A program made the position numbers and the translations under genes. This document shows positions 11,667 to 21,785 of a stretch of DNA of 64,000 bases, in pieces. The notes beneath the pieces are model-generated. The model worked only from the letters and a program-made list of their open reading frames with translations. It did not search any database and was not told the DNA's origin. How positions within the stretch are numbered: the first letter of the stretch is position 1; each line of letters opens with the position of its first letter. Source of the stretch: Linepithema humile (Eukaryota; Arthropoda; Insecta; Hymenoptera; Formicidae); the NCBI RefSeq assembly GCF_040581485.1, contig NC_090130.1, forward strand, positions 17,177,656 through 17,241,655, read 5' to 3'.

Positions 11667-13564
11667 AAGGGAACGTTCACAAGTGTCCCCTCTCGATTTG
11701 ATTCTCCTTGAAATATGTTGTAAAACATACAATTTGAGAAGACACGTATTTTTTTATAGCGGCCCTAACTCAAATTTAAAGGGTGAAACACCCTTTTGAA
11801 AAAAAAGAGTTTTTTCTTTGTGTGTAACTATCGCCAAAACCGTAGGAGATATAAAAAAATGTTTCAAGTAGAAGTTGTATGGCTTGTAATGGGCTTTATA
11901 ACTGTGTAGTTGGATTTTCAAAAAATGTAATTTTTTTTAATTTACTCTTACCCCTTGGTATTATTTTTTCGAATTTCAAAATTTTTGTTGACAAAAGTTG
12001 TAGCATTTTTTACGCTGAATTCAACCATATATGATTTTATTATGTTCCGAAATCGCATCTTTCAAAAATAAGTCATCAGTATCATATTATATGCGTCGCG
12101 CTGCATGACGCATTGTTTATACCGCACTTGTGTTGCGCAATAGTCGTTAAATAAATATAAAAATGACATGTTATCACATATTTAAGGAAGAAAAGTTAAC
12201 TAAAATTGTTGCTAAAGCATCCCTTCCACATTACACTTTTATAGATAATCGCTGCATTTCGTATGCAGCGCGTTGTCATATACAAGTTAGCTATCAGCGC
12301 ATATTACACTTTGAAGTTTTGCTTGCAGTGACCACGGGAAAATAATTTATGAAACGAAAACAGTGAATGAATCAATCTATTCAACATATATCCACCCTGA
12401 CTCTACTCTCTTGGCCCGACTTGACTGACAATGAATAAAATTCTGTACATACTCTTTTTCAATAATTTTAATATACTGCGATATATTCTACATACTATTA
12501 CATTCTATTAAATTATTACGATTTTTTTAAATTGCTATGGTATATTGCTATGGTATATAAAATCTTGAAATATAAAATGTATATTATAAGTATAATTATA
12601 ATATATTGATACAATAAATAAGCTTTTATATATATATAAGCTTATTTATATATATTATAATTATACTTATAATATACATTTTATATACCATAGTTTAAAA
12701 AAATCGTAGTAATTTAGTGGAATGTAATAGCATGTAGAATCACAGTATATTAAAATTATTGAAAAAGAGTAAACTGTACAGAATTTTATATTTTATTTCA
12801 TTCTCAGTCAAGTCGGGCCAAGAAGGTAGAGTCAGGGTAGATATATGTTGAATAGATTGATTCATTCACTGTTTTCGTTTCATAAATTATTTTCCCGTGG
12901 TCACTGCAAGCAAAACTTCAAAGTGTAATATGCGTTGATAGCTAACTTGCATATAACAACGCGCTGCGCACGAAATGCAGCGATTATCTATAAGAGTGTA
13001 ATGTGAAAGAGATGCTTTAGCAACAATTTTAGTTAACTTTTCTTTCTCAAATATATAATAACATGTCATTTTTATATTTATTTTGCGACTATGCACAACA
13101 CAAGTGCGGTATAAACGGTCATGCAGCGCGACGCATATAATGTGATACTGATGACTCATTTTTGAAAGATGTGATTTCGAAACATAATAAAATCATATAT
13201 GGTTGAATTCAGCGTAAAAAATGCTACAACTTTTGTCATTACAAAAATTTTGAAATTCGAAAAAATAATAACAAGGGGTGAGGGTAAATTAAAAAAAATT
13301 TCATTTTTTGAAAATTTAACTACACAGTTATAAAGTCCATTACAAGCCATACAACTTCTATTTGAAATATTTTTTTATCTCCTACGGTTTTGGCGATAGT
13401 TACACACAAAGAAAAAAACCGTTTTTTTTTCAAAGGAGTGTTTGATCCCTTAAATTTGAGTTAGGGCCGCTATAAAAAAATACGTGTCTCCTCAAATTGT
13501 ATGTTTTACAACATATTTCAAGAAGAATCAAATCGGGGGAGGGGACACTTGTGAACGTTCCCTT
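11667..13564. mobile_element. Giant palindrome, about 1.9 kb foldback element
   Basis: Ends AAGGGAACGTTCACAAGTG and its mirror CACTTGTGAACGTTCCCTT. The arms continue as inverted copies of each other to a centre near 12628 (AAGCTTTTATATATATATAA). Matching landmarks include CGGCCCTAACTCAAATTTAA against its mirror at 13447-13470, and the block reading MTCYHIF..KLTKIVAKAS, present as a plus ORF at 12163-12345 and a minus ORF at 12887-13159. The ORF appears twice only because the arms are copies; I do not recognise the protein. The arms carry scattered substitutions, so the element is not brand new. No clear target duplication was found. Confidence 0.75.
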
Positions 13565-14064
13565 GTTAGTATTCTGTAGTTAGTGGACAGAAAGTGTACT
13601 TTGTTACCCTTCGTGGAATCGGCAGGTATGTAATGTTTATAGAGAAGAAATGTCTAACACTTGGATTAAAGCTGACGATACGCTAATTAAAAAAAGACAA
13701 TGGCCTAGAGGTGCTAAAGATGTTTTTGTCATTCTTACAGAAATTTGATCAAAAGTAATCTGTTTTTATATATGAAAAAACGCAATAACTTAGAAATACA
13801 GATGGTTTTTTATACCCTTTTTATGATCACTAATAATTTTCTTATAAAACATGTTGTAAAATATAAAAAAAAAATTATTAGGTTTGTATAAATTAAGATT
13901 TCTATAATCAAAAAGAGGATCGTCGTATTGAAAATATGACGGGAGTGATGGTGGGATATTATTACCATTATTTTTACTAAAAAAAAAGAATCATATTTAT
14001 TAAAATTATTTTTACTAAAAAAAAGAAATGATATCTCACAAAAAAACCTTTTTTTTAAAAAAAT
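13565..14064. other. AT-rich spacer between two large palindromes
   Basis: No gene recognised. It has long A and T runs, with a local near-repeat of TTTACTAAAAAAAA at about 13970-14025. Confidence 0.4.
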
Positions 14065-15258
14065 GTAAAAAAAGGGCGCCAAGTACACGCCTTGTTATAT
14101 TAAAAAAAAGTTTTCTTCATAAAAAAACCTTTCCAAAAAATTGTTTTTTTAAAAAAAGTTTTCCTCATAAAAAACCTTTTCAAAGAACTGTACTTTCAAA
14201 AATATATTATATTAAAAAAAAGTTTTTTTCACAAAAAACCTTTCCAAAAAAATTGTACTTTTAAAAAAAGTTGTATATATTAAATAAAAATTTGCTACAT
14301 ATTCTGTCTATAAAAGAGGTGATATCAGAAAATGACGCCAAGTTTAAATAAAGAACCTTTCAAAAAAAGTTGCATGTATATCTAATTATTTATTTAAAAA
14401 TGATATTTATGTTTATATCTAGTTAATTCTTCTTAAGTATACTTTTTAAAATAATTGCATCTGTATCTAGTTATTTTTTTTATATCTGTATTTAGTTAAA
14501 TAAAAAAATTTTTCAAATTTAATCAAAATAAAAAAATATTACAAAATTTCGCAAAAAACTTGGCGCTGCTATAAAATAGCCTTAAAATATTATTATACAT
14601 CTTAAAATATTATAGAGCAATGAAGGCTATTTTATAGCAGCGCCAAGTTTTTTGCAAAATTTTGTAATATTTTTTTATTTTGATTAAATTTGAAAAATTT
14701 TTTTATTTAACTAAATACAGATATAAAAAAAAATAACTAGATACAGATGCAATTATTTTAAAAAGTATACTTAAGAAGAATTAACTAGATATAAACATAA
14801 ATATCATTTTTAAATAAATAATTAGATATACATGCAACTTTTTTTGAAAGGTTCTTTATTTAAACTTGGCGTCATTTTCTGATATCACCTCTTTTATAGA
14901 CAGAATATGTAGCAAATTTTTATTTAATATATACAACTTTTTTTAAAAGTACAATTTTTTTGGAAAGATTTTTTTATAATAAATATATATAATTTTTTTA
15001 AAAAGATTTTTTTATAATATATTTTTGGAAATACAATCTTTTTGGAAAGTTTTTTATGATATATACAACTTTTTTTGGAAAGGTTTTTTGTGAGAAAAAC
15101 TTTTTTTTAATATACTATATTTTTGAAAGTACAGTTCTTTGAAAAGGTTTTTTATGAGGAAAACTTTTTTTAAAAAAACAATTTTTTGGAAAGGTTTTTT
15201 TATGAGGAAAACTTTTTTTTAATATAACAAGGCGTGTACTTGGCGCCCTTTTTTTTAC
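14065..15258. mobile_element. Second giant palindrome, about 1.2 kb
   Basis: Outer ends are GTAAAAAAAGGGCGCCAAG and its mirror. The arms mirror each other inward to CTTGGCGCTGCTATAAAATA (about 14559-14580), facing its complement at 14625-14648, with a loop of about 45 bases. The word (G)CGCCAAGT marks the outer end, an internal point and the inner end of each arm. The right arm is longer by roughly 130 bp of T-rich sequence. It is non-coding apart from low-complexity lysine/phenylalanine ORFs. Confidence 0.7.
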
Positions 15259-15274
15259 CTTTTTTTAAAATATC

Positions 15275-15479
15275 TTTTACATTAGACTTTTCAGCCCAAT
15301 TTTAATGGTTCTATAACATTCTATTTTGCAGTCCGCAATTCGGGCTGCTCTTATTCAGCGTCTTAAAACTGTTAAACTTTTATAAAAAACGAAAATAGAT
15401 AGCCCTATACAATATGTTATCCTAAGAGCAATGAATGTTATGGAACCATGAGAATTGGGCTGAAAAGTCTAATGTAAAA
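15275..15479. mobile_element. Palindromic MITE, about 205 bp
   Basis: The terminal repeat TTTTACATTAGACTTTTCAG is mirrored by CTGAAAAGTCTAATGTAAAA, and the similarity extends through CCAATTTTAATGGTTC against GGAACCATGAGAATTGG. It has no coding capacity. It sits just inside the right outer inverted block. Confidence 0.65.
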
Positions 15480-15857
15480 AATATTTCTGTCCGACTATTT
15501 TTACATATGTGTGCGTCCGGTATCGGTATAACGGACGAAAAAATAGCAATAAATTAGTTCCCGGATAATATCAAAGAGGCGCTATATAGTTCTCAGTGCT
15601 ATCTGTCATATACATCAGAATCTTTTAGGTTAGTGTGCGTGCCCTGCCGAAAATATGCTATTAAAACCGATTTAAAAAAAAGTAATCCGAATCGATCGGG
15701 ATTTCTGCACCGAAAATACGGTATTAAAACCGATTAAAAATAAGATCGGATTTAGTACAATTCGGACGGATTAATATTGGGATAAATCCATATCAATCCG
15801 CAATTACAGAATTTCATAAATTATAATTAAATCGAATTTTAATGCGATGTGACCTGC

Positions 15858-16093
15858 TAAGACGTTGAAAATTCTTGTGTGCCACTTTTAAATAGATATT
15901 TTGATGAAATAACACTATAAATCATGTTAATAAATTTGTAAAATTGTCTGAAAGCTATGCTTTTTTAAACAACCGCTAAGAAAAAAAAATAATTTTCGAA
16001 CAATTTTACAAATTTGTTAACATGATTTACAATGTTATTTTATTAAAATAGCTTTTTATTTAAAAATGGCACGCAAGAATTCTCAGCGTCTCA
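15858..16093. mobile_element. Palindromic MITE, about 235 bp
   Basis: The left arm (GACGTTGAAAATTCTTGTGT...) mirrors the right arm (...GCACGCAAGAATTCTCAGCGTC), and the complementarity continues to CAAATTTGTTAACATGATTT near the centre. It lies in the extra sequence that separates the two right-hand inverted blocks. Confidence 0.65.
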
Positions 16094-16931
16094 GTGTATC
16101 ATTTCTCGTTTCTAATGTCAGGATTCCAAATGGTGGTCGCGGAGAGTATTAAAAGTTTTAATGCAACTGAATTGAAATGTTTTAAAATTTTTATATTATG
16201 CATTACACTTTCAAGTACAATAGTAATATAAACAATTTATAAAATTAAAAAAATAAAATTTTTAATTGTAAACTTTCTTAAAATATTTTAACAAAAAAAA
16301 AAAAAACAATTTTTGTTACTTTTTGTACTATACTTTGTACTATTATATCATTCTTATATATAATCTTACATATATTTGACATATATATTATTTCTATATA
16401 TATTTTTTTTTTTTTATTTAATATACCTCTATGCTGTTAAAAATTTCCAAAAAATTCAAAAAATTCAAAACAACTGATACTTGAAATAAATGAAACTTCT
16501 GTGATTTTCGCAATTAAAACATTTCAGGTGAAAAATCATAAAAACGTATCTTGCCGTGCGCCGTCCGCGCCCCCGGTGGGGGGGGGGGGCGGAATATCCT
16601 GTGTCTACGCAAAGCAGGGTCCATAATTATACTATTTTATATGGGTTTGCGACTTGCAATTAATGATTGTCGGAAATATATTTTATACTTCGCGCACAAT
16701 TCTGTTACAACGCATGCGCGCCTGACCGCAGCGTATGCTCACATCGCTATAATTCGTCAAAATGACAGATTTTTTAACCTGAAAAGTCGTCAATTTTGAT
16801 GCTTAATATCTCGTCTCCTGGAACAGAGCGACAATTTTGTGAGAGAAAAAAGTTTTTTTAAAAGAAAAAACGCATCGAATGAGACCAGTTGGGTCAAAAT
16901 CGGAGGTGAAGCGGGTATTCTACATAATTAC
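16094..16931. other. Spacer with a poly-G tract
   Basis: No gene recognised. A GC-rich island around 16545-16600 contains a run of 13 G and CGTCCGCGCCCCC. The rest is AT-rich and looks like a decayed repeat end. Confidence 0.4.
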
Positions 16932-17062
16932 CAAAAAAGTGTATGTATTATACATAAATTTTTCACCATTTCTGCAAACATTTACATTATTTAGTCACAT
17001 ACATTAATATTCTAATTTCTGTAAAATACTTTTATTCATCTGCTTCATGTGTATATATTATG

Positions 17063-17356
17063 CCCAACAAACACAGATATATAACAACTATATTGCAACA
17101 ATAAAACAGAATGTCCCATATAATGTAACATGTATGTTACATGTAATACAATTGTTAGTTGTAATTTTCCACTCACAGGCTTGTTGCAGTTCTATTACAT
17201 AAATATAACGCGGTACTAAAATGCCACGTAACTGTTATATAAAATAGATATATCATGCAAATAACATGCAATATAGTTGTTATAAAACTGTTATTAGATT
17301 TGTTATTGAATAATTACATTGTTATTAAGTTAGGAATTAAATTAGGTTATTAGTCT
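17063..17356. other. AT-rich spacer
   Basis: No gene. An ACATGTATGTTACATGT inverted word lies at about 17128-17142, and TGTTAT/ATAACA words are scattered through it. Confidence 0.35.
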
Positions 17357-17502
17357 GTAAAAAATGCAAATCCCAGAAATAACAGATCCGTGAATTAATT
17401 CTAAGCAAAACTAAATAAAATATTTTTGTGAATTAATATTTCATTTAGTTTTGCTCAGAATTAATTCAAAGTTCTGTTATTTCTGAAAGTTGCATTTATT
17501 AC
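17357..17502. mobile_element. Palindromic MITE, about 145 bp
   Basis: GTAAAAAATGCAA at the left is mirrored by TTGCATTTATTAC at the right. Inside, CAGAAATAACAGA and TCTGTTATTTCTG, then GAATTAATTCTAAGCAAAAC and its mirror, make an almost complete fold-back. Confidence 0.6.
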
Positions 17503-18116
17503 AAGACATTTAAAACAGTTAAAAAAGCTATAATAGAAAAATCAAATTATAACTTGAAAAATATTTTATTTTACATTGTTTTTTTTTATTTTACATTAAT
17601 TTTATATTATATAATATGTAAATTGAAGAGGATTGCAACATGTTACATTTTTTCACTAATGTAGCTTCAAGTTAACAGTAATTCTAACATTAAGAAAAAC
17701 ATTTATGCACTTAAACAAACTTAATTATACTTAATTTTTAAAAATTATCTTTGACCATGCTATGGCAGCAATTGTACAACATGGTAATTATAACATATAA
17801 TAGTATATAATTGACAATTATTGTATAATGAAAAACAATAAGTTAATACATTTTCAAAATGTGAAATGGAATTATGTTGCAAAAACAAATAATATAAATC
17901 TCAACAATATACCGATAAGAAGAAGTACATTATTAAAAAAATGATTATAAATGAGTACTAGTTAAATTAAATTTTATAATTGTTACATACAATAAATTCA
18001 TTAAAATAAATTTGAATATATTTCGGAAATAATTAATAATAATTCTAATATAACAGGTAAACTTTTTAAGATTATTTATATGTGACAAATAACTTTCGAA
18101 TATAACATAATTGGAG
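17503..18116. other. AT-rich spacer
   Basis: Low-complexity A/T sequence. The short minus-strand ORF at 17945-18139 has no family signature. Confidence 0.35.
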
Positions 18117-18443
18117 GCCAATGCGGACTTTATCTTCAAAAAGAGATAGTCCCAACACCCACTGGCTTAGACTCTGAAAATCTCGTCGGTGCGGACTCTC
18201 CCATTTAAAAATGGACAGTCCCAGCACCCACCGATGTGATTTGAGGGCAAAGCCCTCATAGAGTTTAAGCCAGTGCGGACTCTATCTTTAAAAAGAAATA
18301 GTCCCAGCACCCACTGGCTTAGACTCTAAAAATCTTGTCAGTGCGGACTCTGTCATTTAAAAATTGACAGTCCCAGCACCCACCGACGTAATTGGAAGCC
18401 AATGCCCTCATCAAGTTTAAGCCAATGCGAACTGTATCAGGCA
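18117..18443. repeat. 152-bp tandem repeat with three hairpins per unit
   Basis: Two full units (18117-18268 and 18269-18420) and the start of a third (18421) follow with an exact period of 152 bp. Each unit holds hairpin 1 (GCCAGTGCGGACT...AGTCC...CACTGGC), hairpin 2 (GTCGGTGCGGACT...AGTCC...CACCGAC) and, in the first unit, a short hairpin 3 (GAGGGCAAAGCCCTC). The apical stems of hairpins 1 and 2 differ in sequence but stay paired. A related array is at 23421-23600. Function unknown; it may be a satellite or a subterminal repeat of the neighbouring CACTA-like transposon. Confidence 0.75.
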
Positions 18444-18532
18444 ATTAATTTGTTATCTTTCTTATAAAATTATTAAATAATAATTCTTCAACTATTAATA
18501 ATTATTTCAATTAAAGAACGTAATGAATAACA

Positions 18533-18650
18533 TTAACCTTTGAAGAACGGGAGACCGATATATACATATATTACTATGACATATATCTCAAAGTTTTAAA
18601 TTGAAAACTATAGAAATCGTTCGAAAGCCATCCCGTCCTTTAAGGGTTAA
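18533..18650. mobile_element. TTAA-bounded MITE, piggyBac-like
   Basis: TTAA followed by CCTTTGAAGAACGGGA is mirrored by TCCCGTCCTTTAAGGG plus TTAA. TTAA is the piggyBac target, and CCYT-type ends fit that superfamily. It is 118 bp and non-coding. A sister copy is at 18724-19223. Confidence 0.55.
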
Positions 18651-18723
18651 GACCAATAAACATGAAAAAAAAATTAAGACCGATGAATAGGTTCAAACCA
18701 ATTGACCAATAATACAATAATTT

Positions 18724-19223
18724 TTAACCTCTAAAGGACGGGAAGCCAATATATTGTTGCGCTCGCGGAACGATATTTCACGCACACGTCAACGGAACTC
18801 GCGAAATCAAAGAAATACAACACAACACTTCAAATAACAAAGAACACTTTAATATATAACACAGAACTCGACAATTAGTATCCGAAAATACAATTAAAAT
18901 ATCGGAGCCGTCGCACACGTCCGCCCGAGCAGACAGCACCCGAAAATCTGACGTCTCATAGTTTATTTACAAACAATCCATGGTGACGTCTAAACAAAAT
19001 TACCATGGAGATTGTTTATAATATTTCAGCTGCTAAGAAACAGCTTCTTGAACAGTTGCGCGACCGATCGATATTATCGATCGGTCTCTCAGCTGACTGC
19101 ACACAGCATCAGCAGTGAAAAAGCACGGACATAACAATATATATTACTATGACATATATCTCAAAGTTTTAAATTGAAAACTATAGAAATCGTTCTAAAA
19201 CCATCCCGTCCTCTAAGGGTTAA
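18724..19223. mobile_element. Second TTAA-bounded MITE, split by a solo LTR
   Basis: It has the same ends as the copy at 18533-18650 (CCTCTAAAGGACGGGA and TCCCGTCCTCTAAGGG inside TTAA) and the same interior from ATTACTATGACATATATCTC. The 382-bp LTR at 18755-19136 plus its ATAT duplication interrupts it. Confidence 0.55.
18755..19136. mobile_element. Solo LTR, 382 bp
   Basis: It starts TGTTGCGCTCGCGG and ends GGACATAACA (TGTT...AACA), with ATAT directly on both sides (18751-18754 and 19137-19140). The host sequence is continuous across it when compared with the MITE at 18533-18650. The 4-bp duplication points to a Gypsy-type family. No internal region remains. Confidence 0.7.
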
Positions 19224-19431
19224 GATCAATAAGCATAAAAAAAAAAATTAAGACCGATAAATAGGTTCAAACTAATTGACCAATAATAATTTTTAACCAT
19301 TAAAAAAAAAATTACATTTATAAACGAATTCGACGATTTAGTTTACCCTGCAGTATACAAAAAAGTTCAATGAGGCCAACATCCCTCGTAGAGCTTTGAT
19401 AGCCATACTTCTGACTACTCCACACGTGTGT

Positions 19432-21282
19432 TTACTCCATTTCCTTCTCCTTAGTCTTATCGCTTCTTTCTTTTCGCTGCTTGGCAAAGCGAAACCATAT
19501 GCTGGTGATATTATCAAATTCAGTCTCTGTAAAACTGAACTGCGATGTTATTTCTCCTGCAAAAATTAAACACAATACATTAATAAAAACATTTAGAAAT
19601 TTTTATTTATAAGTTTAAGAATGTATATTAACATATCTTTCAAAATATTTATCACCTTTAAGTTAGAAATTCGAAAATTATTTCGTAACCCTTTCCAAGA
19701 ACATTGCATCGCACATTCATTGCTGAAGATTTTCTTCAGATTTTGATGTATGCTGTCCTTCGGGTTATTTCCGCCGGTTTTTAAGATAAATTGTCTCTGT
19801 AACACAACAATGTTTATATACAAATTAAAATTTTAATATTATGAGATTAAACAATTAATAATAAAATTTATAAACTTACAAATTGCACTGCTATCTTCTT
19901 CGTACGCAATACTTTGTCAAATTCCCGTACAGCATCATTTGTTGTAAAAGGTAAGAATTCTTTCATTATTTTACAATCTTGATGTAGATTCGAAGCTCTT
20001 TGTGGATAGGATGTTTTTACAACATCCTCAAGTTTTTTTAAACGTTGTTTCACTTCTTTATGCAAAACATTTAATACGGCTAGCATCCTTAATATTTGCT
20101 GTAGCATTTCTGCAAAATTAAATAATATACATAAGTATACATAAAATATACATAAAAACGTTCACAAATTTTAACATTATAAACAATCTTAAAAATTTAC
20201 CTGTTATGTTTGAATTATTATCAGTTTCCAAATCATTTGTATTTTCAAATCCTAAAATATTTTGATAAATCCATTATATATAACAATAATAAAAATTTAT
20301 TATGTTATTACTTTATTTATTATTTTTTTCAATAACATACCTTCTAGTATTATCGGTGTGTTGAGGTCTACATTACTTGCAACATGTGATTCCATTTCTC
20401 GTTTTGAAAATGTATTAACGTATTATTTTTTATAATACAATTATTGCTAATTATATATTATTATATGTTATAATTACCTTGTTGTGCAGTTGCTGTCATA
20501 GCATAGTCGCTTGCGTTTGATATGATTGGAATTGCATTTGATTGCGATTTATTTAATACAGATGCATTCGATACGAATGCATTGGAAACAGATGCATTGG
20601 ACACAAATGCATTGGACATAGATGCATTGGATACAGATGCGTTAGAATATCCATATTATAAACTGAGCGTATCGGGATACAAGGATGATGTTGATATTGC
20701 ATTCGAATACAAGCGGTTTTCTATAAATAATACAATAAATTTTATTTAACATTTATAATTGTGCAAAAAAATCATTTAGGTATTACACTTTAATATTCAT
20801 GTAATTGAATTATTAATATAATTCAAATATTGATAAACATTAAATTTTCATATAATACATACTTGTTTTATTTACACATGGCTCAGATTCTTCCTCAGTA
20901 CTGCAACAATTGAAAGGAATATGTTGCCTCTTCTCTCGTCCTAATCTTTCTTCATTTGTTGTTTCATAACTTGCATCTGATGCATTTTTCCGGGCGGATT
21001 CAAGAGATGCTGCAATGAAAAAAAGAAAGTATAGTATTTAGTAAAATTGTGAAAATGTTTAAAAATCTAATTTTGTATTATTTATTATGCAATGTAAGAT
21101 ATAAAAATCTTTAATTTACTACAATATTTTATAATGTCCACGTCATATCGTTTTCCTGTACTATTTGGATGAGCACAATTTGCTATTAGTGTTGCACAAT
21201 TGGCTGTCCGTGGTGGCCACCAACATTCACGAACCATATTATTATTTTGAATGAGCCACTGGAATTTCTGAGAAAGTTCCAT
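19432..21282 (-). pseudogene. DUF4806 protein gene of a CACTA-like transposon, multi-exon and decayed
   Basis: The first piece (21282-about 21118) carries the family signature ECWWPPRTANCATLI. Later exons can be followed by GT-AG borders: about 21016-20890, 20397-20342, 20107-19880 and 19801-19650. The last ends at 19432 with the typical FSFTETEFDNITSIWFRFAK. The middle exons carry the DUF4806 core (FLPFTTNDAVREFDKVLRTK ... QRQFILKTGGNNPKDSIHQN). The conserved start block (NYAVVKFLLDGTFSEIPV) lies just upstream in another frame, so the N-terminus is frameshifted. It lies downstream of the transposase at 24156-26191 on the same strand, the usual pairing in insect copies. Function of DUF4806 is unknown. 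Confidence 0.65.
20540..20650. repeat. 18-bp minisatellite
   Basis: GATGCATTGGAYACANATGC is repeated about six times with small changes. On the minus strand it would encode repeating Ser-Asn-Ala units, and it lies within the span of the DUF4806 gene. In the plus frame it gives a long but featureless ORF. Confidence 0.65.
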
Positions 21283-21785
21283 CTAACAAAAATTTTACTA
21301 CCGCGTAGTTTGTTTCTTTATTTACTTAGGCCATGATCTTTTAATGTAATCTAAAAAAAAGATAACATATCAATTTATAAGGTCCAGAGAAATAAAAATC
21401 TTTTTACTAATTTTATCATATTTTGATTGAAAAGAATTTATTCATAAAATTAATAAAAAAGTTTCATATTTCCAAATCGTCAGTTGAGGAATAAATAAAG
21501 CGACATAATTGGACGATTCTCTATGTTAATAATTTTAATCGAATAATTAAACTTTTCCAATTTTAAACTTTATTATATAAATGTTACTAAATCTTTGCTA
21601 TTTTGTACACTAACCTCCTCAGTAACCTAACCACCTCAGTACCAAATAGTGCCCTTGTACATAGATCCGCTAGATATATTCAGTGTTTATTTGATGAACA
21701 CAAAAGAATCAATTTTAATTTCAAAAATTTTTTATAGTTTATTATTAACGTTAAAAAACTTCTTAATTCACATTACTTTTATATG

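Larger units (their letters stand above)
6588..17062. mobile_element. Composite region bounded by long inverted repeats
   Basis: Two blocks recur in inverted order at the far ends. Block 6588-6718 matches 16932-17062, and block 6785-6940 matches 15482-15641, so the arms are collinear mirror images. The spacing differs (66 bp on the left, about 1.3 kb on the right), as if the right arm took extra insertions such as the MITE at 15858-16093. The interior holds a Harbinger, two large palindromes and a MITE, which account for most of its length. The simplest reading is one long-TIR or foldback transposon hit repeatedly by others. No transposase of its own was found. Confidence 0.5.

Noticed and set aside
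12163..12345. Small conserved-looking ORF (also 12887-13159 on minus) as a gene
   Set aside because: It appears twice only because the palindrome arms are copies; no family features, start context or splice sites support a gene.
14028..14264. Lysine/phenylalanine-rich ORF
   Set aside because: Low-complexity translation of A/T runs in the palindrome arm.
18117..18443. CRISPR array
   Set aside because: The whole 152-bp unit repeats, including the would-be spacers, the context is eukaryotic, and there are no Cas genes.
20522..20749. Plus-strand ORF rich in DALDT repeats
   Set aside because: Product of an 18-bp minisatellite on the strand opposite the DUF4806 gene.
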